The notes: generated by a model from the sequence alone, not told the origin. Positions 10,972-22,748 are shown, counted from the first letter of the stretch. The stretch is DNA of 64,000 nucleotides from Phyllostachys edulis (GCA_036346405.1 CM070561.1:34761958-34825957); one strand, 5' to 3'. A program made the numbers and translations.

Positions 10972-11751
10972 ATGAAAATGGCTGGTTTTGCCGAGGCAAT
11001 GAAACCAGAGAAGTTCAGTTGAGTGAACTTCAAAAGATGGCAAACAAGAGTCACTTTGTGGCTTATGGCTCTGAACATATTTTGGGTTGCCTTCGGGAGA
11101 CCTGAGGGAGAACTCACTTCCGAACAGGAAAAGAAGTTTAAAGCAGCCACCACAATTTTTGTGGGATGCATTCTTAGCGTTCTTTTCGATTGTCTGTGCG
11201 ATGTGTATATGCACATGATAGACACAAAGGGGCTATGGGAGGCACTCGAACATAAGTTCGTTGTCTCGGATGCAGGCAGTGAGTTGTATACTATTGAGCA
11301 ATATCATGACTACAAGATGGTTGAGAACTGTTCTGTAGTTGAGCAGGCTCATGAAATACAATTCATTGCGAGGGAACTCAACCACCTCAAATGCACATTA
11401 CCTGATAAGTTTGTGGCTGGTGGCATCATTGCCAAACTACCATCTTTATGGAGGAATTTTGCCACATCTCTGAAACACAAGAGACAAAATATTTCCGTTG
11501 AGGATCTGATTGCGTCCCTTGATATTGAAGAGAAAGCTCGGGCGAAGGATGTGCATCCTAAGGTGGCAGAAGGACAGTCCAGCGCCAATGTCGTACAACA
11601 CCATGTTAACGGAAAGTTCAAAGGAAAGGCAAAGGTCATACAGACCACCAACTTTAAGAAGAACAAGAAGCCAAACAAGAAAAAAGTGCCTGCTATGTTT
11701 GCGGTAAGGGCTGCCACTAGGCCAACAAATGTCCTAGCCATAAATGCATAA
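10972..11751 (+). pseudogene. Copia gag with one internal stop
   Basis: Starts at ATG 10972 (MKMAGFAEAMKPEKFS) and reads to 11751 with one internal TGA at 11020-11022, where related gag proteins have glycine (GGA to TGA). Gag motifs include FKRWQTRVTLWL, DAGSELYTIEQYHDYKM and FATSLKHKRQNISVEDL, then a basic Lys-rich tail. The zinc knuckle (CYVCGKGCH) continues in the adjacent frame with a stop inside it at about 11690-11740. The product would package element RNA. Apart from the nonsense change and a frameshift it is well preserved. Confidence 0.88.
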
Positions 11752-14700
11752 AAAATGAGCATGGACAGACCAAGTTTGTGAATGTGACTATTGGCGATAC
11801 TGGAGCAGGGACATCTGGGTATGGTAATCTACCTACTATTCTTTCGGTCTGTCATTCCACCGACTAGTGGATTAACACAGGGGATAATATTCACGTATGT
11901 ACTGATGTGTCCTTATTTTCTTCCTATCAGGTTGCTTGGGCTTCCTCCGTGTTGATGGGAAACAGTTCACATGCCTTTGTTCTTGGTGTTGGCACGGTAG
12001 AACTGAAGTTTACTTCGAGAAAAATTGTGCAGCTGAAGAATGTGCAGCGTGCCCCCTCAATAAATAAGAATCTCGTCAACGGCTCCCTTCTGTGTAAAGA
12101 TGGGTATAAGTTGGTTTTTGAGTTAAATAAAGTAGTCATTTCTAAATTTGGACTCTTTATTGGACAAGGCTATGATTGTGGAGGCTTGTTCCATTTTTCC
12201 CTTTCAGATTTCTGTAATAAGGTTGTGCACCATAGTTGTGATCCAAATAATGGAGATGAGGCCAACGTTTGGCACTCACATTTGTGTCACATAAATTTTG
12301 GTTGTATGTCTCGGCTATCTTGTCTAAATTTAATTCCAAAACTGTTTATAGTCAAAGGTTCTAGATGTCAAACTTATGTGCAATCAAAGCAATCTCGCAA
12401 ACCCCATAAAGTTATGGAGGAAAGAAATTTGGCACCTTTAGAACTCATATATTCAGATCCCTGTGAAATAAATGGTGTGTTGACAAAAGGAGGGAAAAGA
12501 TATTTCATGACTCTAATTGATGATGCTTCTAGATATTGTTATGTGTATCTATTGAAAACAAAAGATGAGGCTCTAGACTACTTTAAAACCTATAAGGCTG
12601 AAATTGAGAATTAACTAGAAAGAAAAATCAAAACACTTCGGTAGGATTGTGGTGGAGAGTATTTCTCAAATGAGTTCTCCCAATTCTGTGTAGAGCATGG
12701 AATTATCCATGAGAGGACACCTTCCTATTCACCTCAATCCAATGGGGTTGCTAAAAGAAAGAACCACACGTTGAGTGACTTGGTTAATGCCATGTTAGAC
12801 ACTGCGGGTTTATCTAAGGCATGGTGGGGGGAGGCTGTACTGACCTCGACTCATGTCCTGAATAGAGTTCCCACTAACAATAGTGAGATTACTCCGTATG
12901 AAAGATGGAAAGGGAGAAAACCATCACTATCCTACTTGCGCACTTAGGGGTGCTTGGCAAAAGTCAACGTACCGATAACTAAAAAGCACAAACTTGGACC
13001 GAAAACTGCAGATTGTGTCTTTCTAGAATATGCTCATTGCAGTACTGCCTATAAGTTTCTAATAGTTAAATCTGAGGTATCTGATATGCATGTCGATACA
13101 ATAATAGAGTCTCAAGATGCTACATTTTTTAGAATATATTCCCCATGAAGGATATGCATAACTCTACTAGTCAAGCAAATGGTTTAACTCCTAAATCCAT
13201 AATTCTCATTGAGCATTCCGAACACACACACGAACAAATCCTTGAGAAGGAGGACAGTATTATTTCTAGAAGGAGCAAAAGACAAAGGATTGAACAATCC
13301 TTTAGAGATGATTTCACTGTGTACCTTGTGGATGATGTTCCCAAATCCATTTCAGAGGCATATGCATCTCTTGATGCAGAGTACTGGAAGGATATGGTCC
13401 GTAGTGAAATAGATTCCATTCTCGCTAATGGGACTTGGAAAATCATTGATCGTCCATATGGTTGCAAGCCAGTTGGATATAAGTAGGTGTTCAAGAAAAA
13501 GCTTAGGCCTGAAGGTACTATTGAAAAGTACAAGGCAAGGCTTGTGGCCAAGGGCTATACTCAAAAAGAAGGAAAAGATTTCTTTCATAACTACCCACTC
13601 GTTGCTAGATTGACCACTATATGGGTACTACTATCCTTGGCTGCCTCACATGGTCTTATTGTCCATCAAATGGATGTTAAGACAACTTTCCTCAATGGAG
13701 AGTTGGATGAGGAAATCTACATGGAACAACCTGATGGTTTTGTGGTAACCGTTCAAGAGGGCAAGGTTTATAAGTTACTGAAATCTCTGTATGGTCTCCA
13801 GCAAGCACCTAAGCAATGGCATAAGAAGTTCGATAGAACTTTAACATTTGCGGGCTTTGCAATAAACGAAGCAGATAGATGTGTTTACTACCACTATGGT
13901 GGGGGTGAAGGAGTTATACTGTGTTTGTATGTTGATGACATACTTATCTTTGGAACAAGTCTTAACGTGATTATCGAGGTTAAGTCTTTTCTATCCCAAA
14001 GTTTTGATATGAAAGATCTGGGAGAAGCTGATGTAATTCTAAACATCAAGCTGATCAAGGGTGACGATGGGATTACACTTCTGTAATCCCATTATGTGGA
14101 AAAGGTCTTGAACCGTTTTGGCTATATGGATAGCAAGCCTTCTTCAACACCTTATGATCCTAGTCTAATACTTCGAAAGAATAAAAGACTAGGAAAGGAT
14201 CAACTAAGATATTCCCAGATTATTGGTTCACTCATGTACTTAGCTAGCACTACTCAGCCTGACATCTCATTTGCTGTAAGCAAATTAAGCCGGTTTACCT
14301 CTAATATAGGAGATGATCATTGGCATGCGCTCGAGCGAGTTATGCGCTACTTGAGAGGTACGATGAGTTATGGAATTTATTATACCAGGTACCCTGGTGT
14401 ACTCGAAGGGTATAGTGATTCTAATTGGATATTTGATGCTGATGAGATTAAGGCTACGAGTGGATATGTTTTCACTCTAGGTGGTGCTATTGTTTCATGG
14501 AGGTCTTGTAAACAGACCATTTTGATAAGGTCAACCATGGAAGCAGAACTCACGGCATTGGATACAACCACTTGAAGCAGAATGGCTACGTGAACTCCTG
14601 ATGGACTTGCCAGTGGTTGAAAAACCGATTATGGCCATCCTGATGTACTGTGATAATCAAACAGTTCTCGTTAAAAGTGAATAGTGTAAATGATAACATG

Positions 14701-14880
14701 AAGTCCTCCACGCATGTAAAAATACGATTGAAATCTATCAAAAAATTAAGAAATTCTGGAATAATAATAGTTGTGGATTATATCCCAACAGCTAAGAATC
14801 TGACAGATCCCTTTACAAAGGGTTTATCACGGAATGTGATAGATAATGCATCGAAGGAGATGGGAATGAGACCTATGTAA
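11752..14880 (+). pseudogene. Copia pol: protease, integrase, reverse transcriptase, RNase H
   Basis: Nearly one continuous frame broken by scattered stops. In order: a protease remnant near 11868 in which the catalytic DTG is NTG (WINTGDNIHVC); the pre-integrase histidine/cysteine region (HLCH near 12280); the integrase core (LIDDASRYCYVYLLKTKDEA, then PQSNGVAKRKNHTLSD); and reverse transcriptase from about 13380 (HQMDVKTTFLNGELDEEIYM, YGLQQAPKQWHKKFD). The catalytic LYVDDILIFG near 13926 is intact. RNase H lies at about 14390-14870 (GYSDSNWIFDADEIKATSGY, YCDNQTVLV, LTDPFTKGLS). Stops at about 12613, 12944, 13147, 13484, 14084 and 14573 truncate the polyprotein. Most sit at Trp or Gln positions, consistent with C-to-T or G-to-A change. 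Confidence 0.9.
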
Positions 14881-15315
14881 GTTACACCACAGTGGCAACC
14901 CAACCTATGTGATCAGAGATCCCATGAAGTAGGGCCTGGGAAAAACAAACTGTTTGGTTAACTGAATGAGAGTAGATTCTATAACCTACTCCACTGAAGA
15001 TGTCGTACTCTCAAATCTGTATGGTAGGATGACTTTTTCTTAATGTGTTATGTGGCTTTAAATAGAAAATATGCTATCCTATAGAGCATTCTTGAAAGAA
15101 CACACCTATGTGAGCCCGACTGCTAGTCACAGTCTATGAGAAATGGGTACTCTCTAAGAAGCTCATGAAGAGACATCGGAGTGTGACTTATATGCTCCAC
15201 CCGAGGGGTAGCCTATTGGTAGCCTAGTATCAGTCAAGTATGAAGGAGAACGAGCTTCTAGAAGTTTGTCAGATTGGAAAAATACTAGATATTAAGAGGG
15301 AGAGGAATATTCCTT

Positions 15316-16131
15316 TCAGTTAAAAAAAATAAAAAAACACAACCGAGGTTGACAGTGGGACCTAAAGGTTAGTGGAAGAAAGAGAGAAAGAAGGAAGAAA
15401 TAGACGAGATGGAGTGACGGCTTGGGCGGACGGCACCGGCTGTGAATGACGAAGGGCAAAATGGAACCCTGGCGAGATGGTGGTCCTCCAGGTGGCGGCA
15501 GCACAGGCGAAGCGGCATGGTGGCTGTGGCGGCGGCTCGGGAGCACCGGCGGGCGGTTGCTCGGCGACGCTCTCCAGAAATTGGCATGAGCACGGGCTCG
15601 GCGTTGACAAGGGGGTCATGCCGGGTCACTCGGGAAGCCGGACAGAGACTGAGCCGACGGGGTGATAGAGCCAGCGTCAGGGAAGATGGTGGTGGTGGTG
15701 GTAGCGCTCCACGGTGGCGCAACAACCGAAGCGAGTTGTGGAAAAGGTGGAGGATGCTCAGGAACACAAGATGATGCACAACACTTGACTTCGGGCTCAC
15801 TTGAGAAGGAGATTGTGGCAAAGAAGGTGCAGCGGCCGGCGACTGAGAAAATGATGAATCTGTGATGAATTGTGGTGAAACACAAAATTGTTTGAGAGGA
15901 AGATTGCTTGGGCTCTGGAACATGATGTGACGCGGTTAGGAGTTCAACAACCTCACCGAAGCGGTGGGAACACGAAACAAGGTGGTGGCCAGCGCTCGGG
16001 AAGACGATACTCACAACGGCGACGGAGCTCCAGGGATGATGAAGCTTGGAGGGTGTGAGAAGGGGATGGAGGAGGTGCTGATGCTCCAATTTATAGGTGA
16101 AGGCGAGGGATCGAGCTGACGCGAGCGCGAC
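15316..16131 (-). repeat. Old gypsy 3' LTR, R/U5-side piece
   Basis: A GC-rich segment that on the minus strand carries a TATA-like CACCTATAAATTGG at about 16086-16099, followed by a CT-rich transcription-start-like region. It is continuous with 22270-22748 once the nested LTR (16132-22269) is removed; GCGAC at 16127-16131 and ACGAC at 22270-22274 look like that LTR's slightly diverged duplication. Proline/serine-rich open frames here (up to 184 codons) are by-products of composition. The left limit is approximate. Confidence 0.6.
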
Positions 16132-17345
16132 TGTAATATCCCAATTTTTGGGCCTTTTTGATATTTTCAAAATAAAAGTAACTAGTTGAATGTTTCTTGA
16201 AATAATTAAAGCTTAATTTAAAATCTCAGAAATTAAAAAAAATTAATATGAATAAATCAAACTTCAATTAAATTAAAAACTAATTTATTTGATTTTCTGG
16301 ATTTTCTTGGTTTTTCTCCAAGTTCTTTGTTATTTCTTGAAGTTCAGTTTAATTGATTTCTTTTTCCGTTTTCCCAAAATTTCTTTTCTTTGTTGTAAAA
16401 TTTAATTTAAATTAATTATTTTAAAAGTGTTTGATTTCTTTTGGAATTTCTGCAATTATATAAATCTAAGTCCAAAATTCTAATTCTAATTCTAATTCTC
16501 AATTCAAATCTTGTTTTCAAATTACAAAATTCAAATTCGTAATTTGAATTTGTTTCTGCGATTAATCTTTGGGCCGATCCCAATTATTTTTCTCCGGCAT
16601 ATTTTCTTTTTTTCTTTTTTTTCTCTTTTTCTTTCTTTTTCCCTTTTCTTTCTTTCTGTTTCCCCTTTTCTTTTCCTTCTTTCTTCTTCTCTGCCTCTGT
16701 TCTTCTTCCCATTCGTGTCCGCACGCCCTGGTCTGTCCCAACCACCCCCACCTCAACTCGGCCCCTACACCAAAGTAGCCTCCCTCGTCGTGCTGCCAAG
16801 CCAAATTTCACGCCGCCGCGGTTGCTCCCGCCATCCATTCAATCACAGACGAAGTCGCTTCCACTTAGTCAAAAGCACCATGTTCTCTCGACCGTCGCCC
16901 ACATTATGCAACCATCAATTGCTCGCCACCATCATCACACGCTCTCAATTTTGTCGTTTCCCATCGTCATTCATTGTTAAGCGAAACGGTCACCCTTTTC
17001 CCGCAGACGTTCCTTGTTGATCCGAGTGCCACCTTCGCCCTATAAAAGAAGCACCACGTGTCCCTTGCTCCCCTCTTCAATTCGTCCCAAGCCCTGAGGT
17101 CTAACTCCCCTCCGTTTGGCCAGAACGCACGACGCCAACCATCTTCTTCCTTAAGTCCAGCGACGAAGCCATCGTGTTGATCTTCTTCTCCGGTGATACT
17201 CCGACCAAATTTACCGCATCATAACGTGTTCCTGGTAATCTCCTTCTCATCCCCCACCTCAATTTCAATGTTCCTGTCGCTAGAGTATGCCTCCACTGTC
17301 ACTCCATTTCCGTCACCGCACCTCCTCAGCCACCCCCACGCCACC
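16132..17345 (+). repeat. Nested gypsy LTR, U3/R piece (TGTAATATCCC family)
   Basis: Begins TGTAATATCCCAATTTTTGGG and is similar to the start of the solo LTR at 24426/26011 (TGTAACATCCCAATTTTTTGGG, then AAAATAAAA and a shared AATATGAAT block). It has a long pyrimidine tract at about 16600-16700 and a TATA-like CCTATAAAAG at 17039-17048. It is continuous with the piece at 20745-22269. The break at about 17345 is approximate because no duplication marks the insertion that splits it. Confidence 0.65.
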
Positions 17346-17537
17346 CCGACTGATACAGATACATACACACTTAGTACTTTTCAGTTAATTATATTATCTG
17401 ACTGGAAAGAATTATTGAGCCGCAATAAATATTACCAGGTGAACTCTAATTTAATTCGGTCTTTAATTATCATACTTAGAGACACAGAGCTACTACTATT
17501 TTATTTAATTATATGCAGTCGTATATATGATCTGTAC

Positions 17538-17759
17538 AAGCCTAAAGTGAAGATGCGCTTCGAAGGCCCTGAAGGAATACATATATCATTTCTTATATTT
17601 GGAGTTCAGCCGCGGAAGGAGCAATCGGATTCATCTTGTGCACCTGAACAATCAGAGTCGAGGACGACTCCTTTTCAAGAAGGGAAGGATGATGAGGACA
17701 TCCCGATTGGACCGACTACACGAGCAAGGGCTAAATTAATTAACCAACAGGTGAACTTG
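17538..17759 (+). pseudogene. Gypsy polyprotein C-terminal remnant
   Basis: An open stretch reading KVKMRFEGPEGIHIS, an acidic FQEGKDDEDIPIGP segment, and TTRARAKLINQQVNLLL, a tail that I recognise from plant gypsy polyproteins. It ends at a splice-donor-like CAG/GTGAAC. An acceptor-like TATGCAG precedes it at about 17511-17517, so it may serve as an exon of a chimeric transcript, though nothing shows that it does. Upstream and downstream frames are unsupported. Confidence 0.45.
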
Positions 17760-17860
17760 CTCCTAATTAATTTTTATCTTGATTCTAATGAATATATGTT
17801 ACTGCCTAATAGTCTCATATTGTGTGTATGCAGTTTTATACATATAAAAGCATGAGAGAC

Positions 17861-18676
17861 TGTAACAGACCGAAGGAGAGAAGATGCTGTTGTTAATATA
17901 AACCTATGTTTGATGGCATGTAGGTACGCTACCTGCATGCAACCGAGGCATGCTTATGCATCCGAAGCATGCTCATGCTTGGCTGACACAATGCATGCAA
18001 CCGAAGCAAGTTCTGCTACAACCGAAGCATCAAGTGCATGCTCATACTTGGCTGACACAATGGGAGCATCTAGAGGCTGTGTGTTTTTAACAAAGCTAGC
18101 TGTGTGTTTTCTCGGTTGGTGACACAGGAATCAACAAGGAAGGAATGCAATGGAATATAAGGAAGGCTCTGGTTGTTGAGCTCTTTAGGAAACAGAATTT
18201 GATTAGTATCTGATGACGTGTTTGAGTCAGGCCTGTGTGTCGCCGAGGCCGAACCAATTTCATGTAGGCGTGTTTTGGATGGAACCGAGTCGGGTCAGTC
18301 CTTTAGCCAGCCGGCCCTAGAGGCTATATCTATTTCTTGTACTCATGATTTTGAGAGGGGGACCACGAATATGAATCTATTATTTTGAGAAAGAGCTATA
18401 CGCTTGTTCTTTCTAGGGTTTGACACATAGTGCAATCTAGAGGGGAATTGGGCATTCTCAACCCCGTTGTTCTTGTGATTCCTTGTGTTTTGCAGGAGCA
18501 ACGACACGTCTGCTTTGTGTGGTTAGGTAGATGGGATCACGAGCGTGTGGTTGGGCGAATTCTTTTGTCACAGGTTGTTGTTTTGACAGTGGTTGGCGCC
18601 ACCAGTTCGTCAGGTTGCACGGATCCAAAGTTATCAACGATCCTACGTCGTGAAGATCGGGCATTCCCCCGCATCA
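17861..18676 (+). repeat. Probable gypsy 5' LTR
   Basis: Starts TGTAACAGACCGAAGG and ends near GCATCA, a few bases before a primer-binding site. Near its left end two copies of a unit containing GGCTGACACAATG (about 17982 and 18050), with GCATGC palindromes, form a short repeat. The start is inferred from the TG dinucleotide and context only, because the partner LTR is absent. Confidence 0.5.
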
Positions 18677-18679
18677 TCT

Positions 18680-18692
18680 TGGTATCAGAGCC
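18680..18692 (+). other. Primer-binding site (tRNA-iMet type)
   Basis: TGGTATCAGAGCC is complementary to the 3' end of plant initiator-methionine tRNA, the usual primer for plant LTR retrotransposon reverse transcription. It marks the start of an element interior and so supports the LTR call just upstream. Confidence 0.85.
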
Positions 18693-20117
18693 TCGGTTTC
18701 CACGGTAGGATCAATTTACCCGTAGCTAGATTTATTTTCTATCCTATACACAAAAAGCCACAAAAAAAATCCTTTAGCCCGTAATTTGATCTGAATTTTC
18801 TTGTGAGTTTTGTTAGGTTTTAATCCATTAGAAACTGTGTTTAGTCACTGATCATAGTTTTCTTTTGCGTTGTTTGATCTTGAGTCCAATTAAGAAAAAA
18901 CCGATCTATTGCTACGGTCGGCTGCCACCATCAATCGCAAGGAAAAAAAATCGGCTGCTACTGTAGCGCCGCTACAGTACGTGCTACAGTGCCATCGAAC
19001 ATATTCTGGCCTGCTACTGCCGCGCTATGCTTGGGCACCGCCGTAGTCGCGTGAAAAAAAAAACAGAGGAAAGAACGCTCGCCAGCCGCGTATCGTCAAA
19101 ACCGCGTGCACACGGTACCTGTAATGCTACAGTAGTGTTGCTACAGTATGCACGGTACTGTTCTTGCTACAGTCTCGCTACACTGTTTATTTGCTGCTGT
19201 CGGCAAAAAAAACTAGCGCTGAAAAAACACAGTACCAGCCTGGGATTTGCTACACTACGCGTTGTACTATTCATACTATTCATGCTACAGTACGTGCCCA
19301 AATAAAACAACCCTTTGTGAGCCAATTCAATCCTTTGCGAATACTTTGCTCCTATTGAGACTAGCTTGTTGATATTGCTCTAGGGCTGCTCATTTTTATC
19401 TCATTGCACAATCTAGCTTGTGAGTTTTTGTTGTACCTAATAGGCTTGTGCTGCTCTTTTGTGAACCTTTTATTGGCCGAGTACCCCAAAAAAAATAGCA
19501 GAGAACAAAAAAAAGGAGACAAAAAAAGACAGAGACCAAAAAGAAATTAAAAAAAAGTGCGTGGCTGACATTGTTTTGAGAGCACACCTAGCTGGTATCT
19601 ATTTTCAGATTGTGCTATTTCATTGTTTTGAGCAATCTTGTGCCCTATTTTATATCATTGAGCAATTAGCTAGCGTCTCTCCATAACTTGTGCAATACGA
19701 GCTAGTTGTTCATCACTTATATTTTTAGCTCATTCCTTTGATTGCACTAAGTTCCATCATCTTTGCATGTGAGTTGCTCCGTTCTTCGCTTATATCTTTT
19801 GGATCAACAACTAGGCATTGAATTCTAGTTTGGATTGTTACCTAGCTTTACAATATCTAAAACTTTCAGATTGCATAGGTAAACACTTTTCCCTCCAAGC
19901 TCCACAAATAAGCCATTGTCTAACAGTGCTTGTGCAATTGAATCCGCTTAACCTATCACCTTGTGTTGTCTACCGTCACCAAAGTGCGTGCAGCTCTTCA
20001 ATTCCATCAAGGACGTATAAGAACTTCGGACGGTAAGAGAAGGTGAGATTGAGTGATTTCCACAAATAAAAACTTCCACATCCACATATATAGTTTTTCT
20101 TTGCTTTGCTACTAACC
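18693..20117 (+). other. Gypsy 5' leader with clustered GCTACAGT motifs
   Basis: A 1.4-kb untranslated leader between the primer site and the gag ATG. The motif GCTACAGT or its complement ACTGTAGC occurs repeatedly at about 18957-19295. An A-rich stretch lies at 19490-19555. The remaining sequence has no coding signal. Confidence 0.6.
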
Positions 20118-20740
20118 ATGGTAGATCACGAGTATACATATATTCCCTTCTATGGTAGTAATGATCCAGAGGAGTATCTTGAGTGGGTACAAGACATGGA
20201 GTTCGAGCTTGCATCCCAGAAGTTCGAATCAAAAGCTAAGGAAGTGAGAGTGACCACTTTCTTTTTTGAGGATTATGCCTCTAGTTGGTGGCGACAACTA
20301 AGTGGGAAACGACTCATTACATCTTGGGTCAAATTAAAATGGGTCATGAGAAGAGAATTTGTTCCATCCTATTATGAGTGGGAGCTACTACGCCATGTGG
20401 AGAGCATTGCACAATGATGCAAAGATGTCCAAGATTATTATGATGAGCTGAGTCATGCAATGCGTCATGCCAATATCACTAGTGCATCTCAAGAAAAAAA
20501 TACTTCAGAGCAGGCTTGAATTTTCATATCGTTGCTGCACTTCAAGATAAATATTTTCGTAGTCTGCAAGATCTTGTGAAATATGCTATGAAGGTGGAAA
20601 AGAGACTTAAAAGCATGCACGCATATCAATTAAATCTGCGCCGACTCTTTAGTTCTCATTCATCCACTGGTTTGTCACTTAAGAAGATGGACTAGCATGG
20701 GAATTCTTCTTCGGCCAAGGAGACGAGTAGTGCTACCCTG
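20118..20740 (+). pseudogene. Gypsy gag remnant
   Basis: From ATG 20118 the frame encodes retrotransposon-gag motifs: FYGSNDPEEYLEWVQDMEFE, DYASSWWRQL and MRREFVPSYYEWELL. A stop follows at about 20415 (TGA), with further gag-like sequence (CKDVQDYYDEL) and then frameshifts to about 20740. No zinc knuckle or protease follows. It is therefore the 5' stub of an element whose pol was lost. Confidence 0.8.
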
Positions 20741-20744
20741 TCAC

Positions 20745-22269
20745 AACCCGTGGTACATGAGGAGATCGTGGTTGAAGGCACGCCGCCACCGGCAGCCACC
20801 ACCTCCTACTGCCTCCCTACCCCACCGATGAACCATTTTGGCCGTTGCCGCAGGCCTTCTCGCCGCCCAACAGAGCTGCCGCCTGCCCCTACTCTTTTTG
20901 CTCTATTCTTTCTTTGTCTCACTTCCAAGTGGACCCCATATGTCAGCAATTCTTTTAATCCTATAAATCCTGAAATGGAATATTCTAGGGAAAATTACCC
21001 TCCTTCTCTTTTTCCTGGAATTTCTTTGTCCGGTAAACTTACGGGTGTTCATTCTCTCTCATACGAACTCTCATTCTGTCAATTCTTGTTCCTAAATTCA
21101 TATAAATTCATTATCTCTCTTATGGTACTAATTTTATAATTTTTGGATTTTATTTGGATTTATTTTATTTATTTGTCTCGCTTTGCGCGTATAGAATTCG
21201 ACATTTCCGTAGCTTTTGTGGACCAGTCTGCAAAATTAACTCCAACCTTCAACGGAGGCAAGTCATAGGTTGAGATGGACCTGGCTAATTAATTACCGAT
21301 GTCTTGATTTTCGTTCTATTTTGGTGAAAGTGTGAACCTTGGGTTATACATTCATAGTGGCGCAAGAGGGGGCCTCGACTGTGATGTATGTTAAGATAGA
21401 ATGTTGTGAGTTGTAGAACGAGTCGGTGGCAAAACCTTTGTGAGTAGAACTGGGTTAAGACATAGCTTTGTAAAAGCCTTATGATAATCACTTTGTCATA
21501 CGCCTACGGAAGCGTGTATTGGCCGACATTATAAATTGATTATGTCTTATGGGTCAAGCTGTACAACCTCTGTAGAGTGTTAAAAACTATTCGAACAGCC
21601 ATGTACCCGATTATAGACAATGCCTGGTGATTTCACATGAGGTATAGAGTTTTTCTAAAAATGTTGGACTATTAGTTTGGTTGGGAAGTGTATGGGTTGT
21701 TTATCAGTTGTCTCAAAGAAATTATTACAATATCTAATATATCTTTCCAACGTGCTTTACAATCTAATTATCGTGTTCACTATAAAATTGTTTCCTGCAA
21801 AATAACCATACAACTATTCCTTGTTCAAGCCTTGCATGAATATTGTTTTCATACTATTCCCTACGACTTGCTAAGTACTTTATATACTCACGGCTTTATG
21901 CTAATGTTGATATGTTGTTGAGGAAGAATCCGAAAATCCAGAGTTCTACGAGGAGGAGTAATTTGAAGACTATGCGAACTAGAATGCGCCCCCGACCCGA
22001 TTGCATGTGGGCATGTCAAATGGTCACCACAAGTTATCTTCTCCCACTGCAAGATTTATTTATTTGTCTTTAAGCCCTACGTGGCAAAGTATGTAAACTT
22101 TGACCATAAGGTTCGCTGCTACTATTTAATAATAATTTGCTTATTTCATAGATATTTCATTGTATGGATATAATTGTCATCGATGTTGTTACTGTGTGAA
22201 CTAGCTACTGATCATGGGACTAGTTCAAAATACACAAAGGGTCCGAATTTGAATGTTCGGGTCCCGACA
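20745..22269 (+). repeat. Nested gypsy LTR, U5-side piece
   Basis: Similar along its length to the right part of the solo LTR at 26011-29184. Shared blocks include TTCAACG(G/A)AGGCAAGTC, GTGGACCT, CATGTCTTGTGGGT versus TTATGTCTTATGGGT, and the end GGACTAGT...GGTCCC...GACA. It terminates GGTCCCGACA at 22269, then ACGAC. The first 250 bp (20745-20990) are GC-rich with no clear counterpart in the solo copy. Confidence 0.65.
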
Positions 22270-22748
22270 ACGACAAGATTGCCAGTGATATTCTTGGCTC
22301 GGGTTTGGAAGTGGCCGAAACGGCAATGCATTGATGCCGCAACAATTGGGGGATTTGATGGCGCGTTGATGGCAGCATGGTGATGACGCGGGCGACACAG
22401 GGACATGGCGCGGGTGGCGCGACCTGGTGTGGGTGCCGGCTCGGGTGGAGCAAGGGTAGATCAAGGGGGAAGGGAGATGGGCCTGGTGGCCAGATGGGCT
22501 CGGCTCTGAGAGAGGAAGAGGGAAAATTCAAATTCAAAGATGGATTTGAATTTTGATGAAAGTTCAAAATGAAAAGAGATTTGAGAATGATTTCAAGATT
22601 GAGATTTTGGGATTCAAGAATTGAGATGGAAAATGGGATTTGACTTTATTAATATTTAGTTATTTTGCAAGCTCCAAATAAAAGCCAAAACCTTGAATTA
22701 ATTAATTTAAAATAAATTTTACCAAAGAAAGAAAATTGAGATGTTACA
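22270..22748 (-). repeat. Old gypsy 3' LTR, U3-side piece
   Basis: On the minus strand it starts TGTAACATCTCAATTTTC at 22748. It is preceded by a polypurine-rich TTAAGGGGATAGG (about 22751-22763 on the plus strand as complement), the expected plus-strand primer. It joins 15316-16131 across the nested LTR. Confidence 0.65.

Larger units (their letters stand above)
10117..15315 (+). mobile_element. Ty1/copia retrotransposon with 5' LTR, gag and pol; 3' LTR missing
   Basis: The 5' LTR probably starts at 10117 (TGTGGGATACTTTAGTCCC), a start common to grass copia elements. The LTR's inner boundary is not clear, and no second copy exists to define it. Gag and pol follow in the canonical copia order (gag, protease, integrase, reverse transcriptase, RNase H). 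The untranslated 3' region (14881-15300) ends in an AAGAGGGAGAGG polypurine tract near 15295, where a 3' LTR should begin. An A-rich stretch and then a different repeat follow instead. The element has therefore lost its 3' LTR by deletion or rearrangement. Frequent stop codons show it is inactive. Confidence 0.85.
17346..20744 (+). mobile_element. Rearranged gypsy fragment: pol C-terminus, LTR, leader, gag
   Basis: This block interrupts the nested gypsy LTR. It contains a polyprotein C-terminal remnant (about 17538-17759), an LTR-like segment (17861-18676), a primer-binding site (18680-18692), a long leader and a gag remnant (20118-20740). The order, with a pol end upstream and a primer site downstream of a single LTR, is not that of one complete element. 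It could be a remnant of a tandem element. I found no target duplication at its edges. Confidence 0.6.

Noticed and set aside
15369..16170. Overlapping 184-codon frames near 15.4-16.2 kb
   Set aside because: They are Ser/Pro/His-rich frames in the U5/R side of a gypsy LTR, with no domain and no splice support.
16511..17020. 169-codon open frame in the nested gypsy LTR
   Set aside because: It is produced by a pyrimidine-rich tract (Phe/Leu/Ser runs) and its reverse by Lys/Glu runs; it matches no protein.
17160..17164. GCGAC at 17160 as the right duplication of a 1.0-kb solo LTR (16132-17159)
   Set aside because: A chance match is plausible over 1 kb; similarity to the 3.2-kb solo LTR continues beyond it and resumes at 20745-22269, which ends with the expected GACA and is followed by ACGAC.
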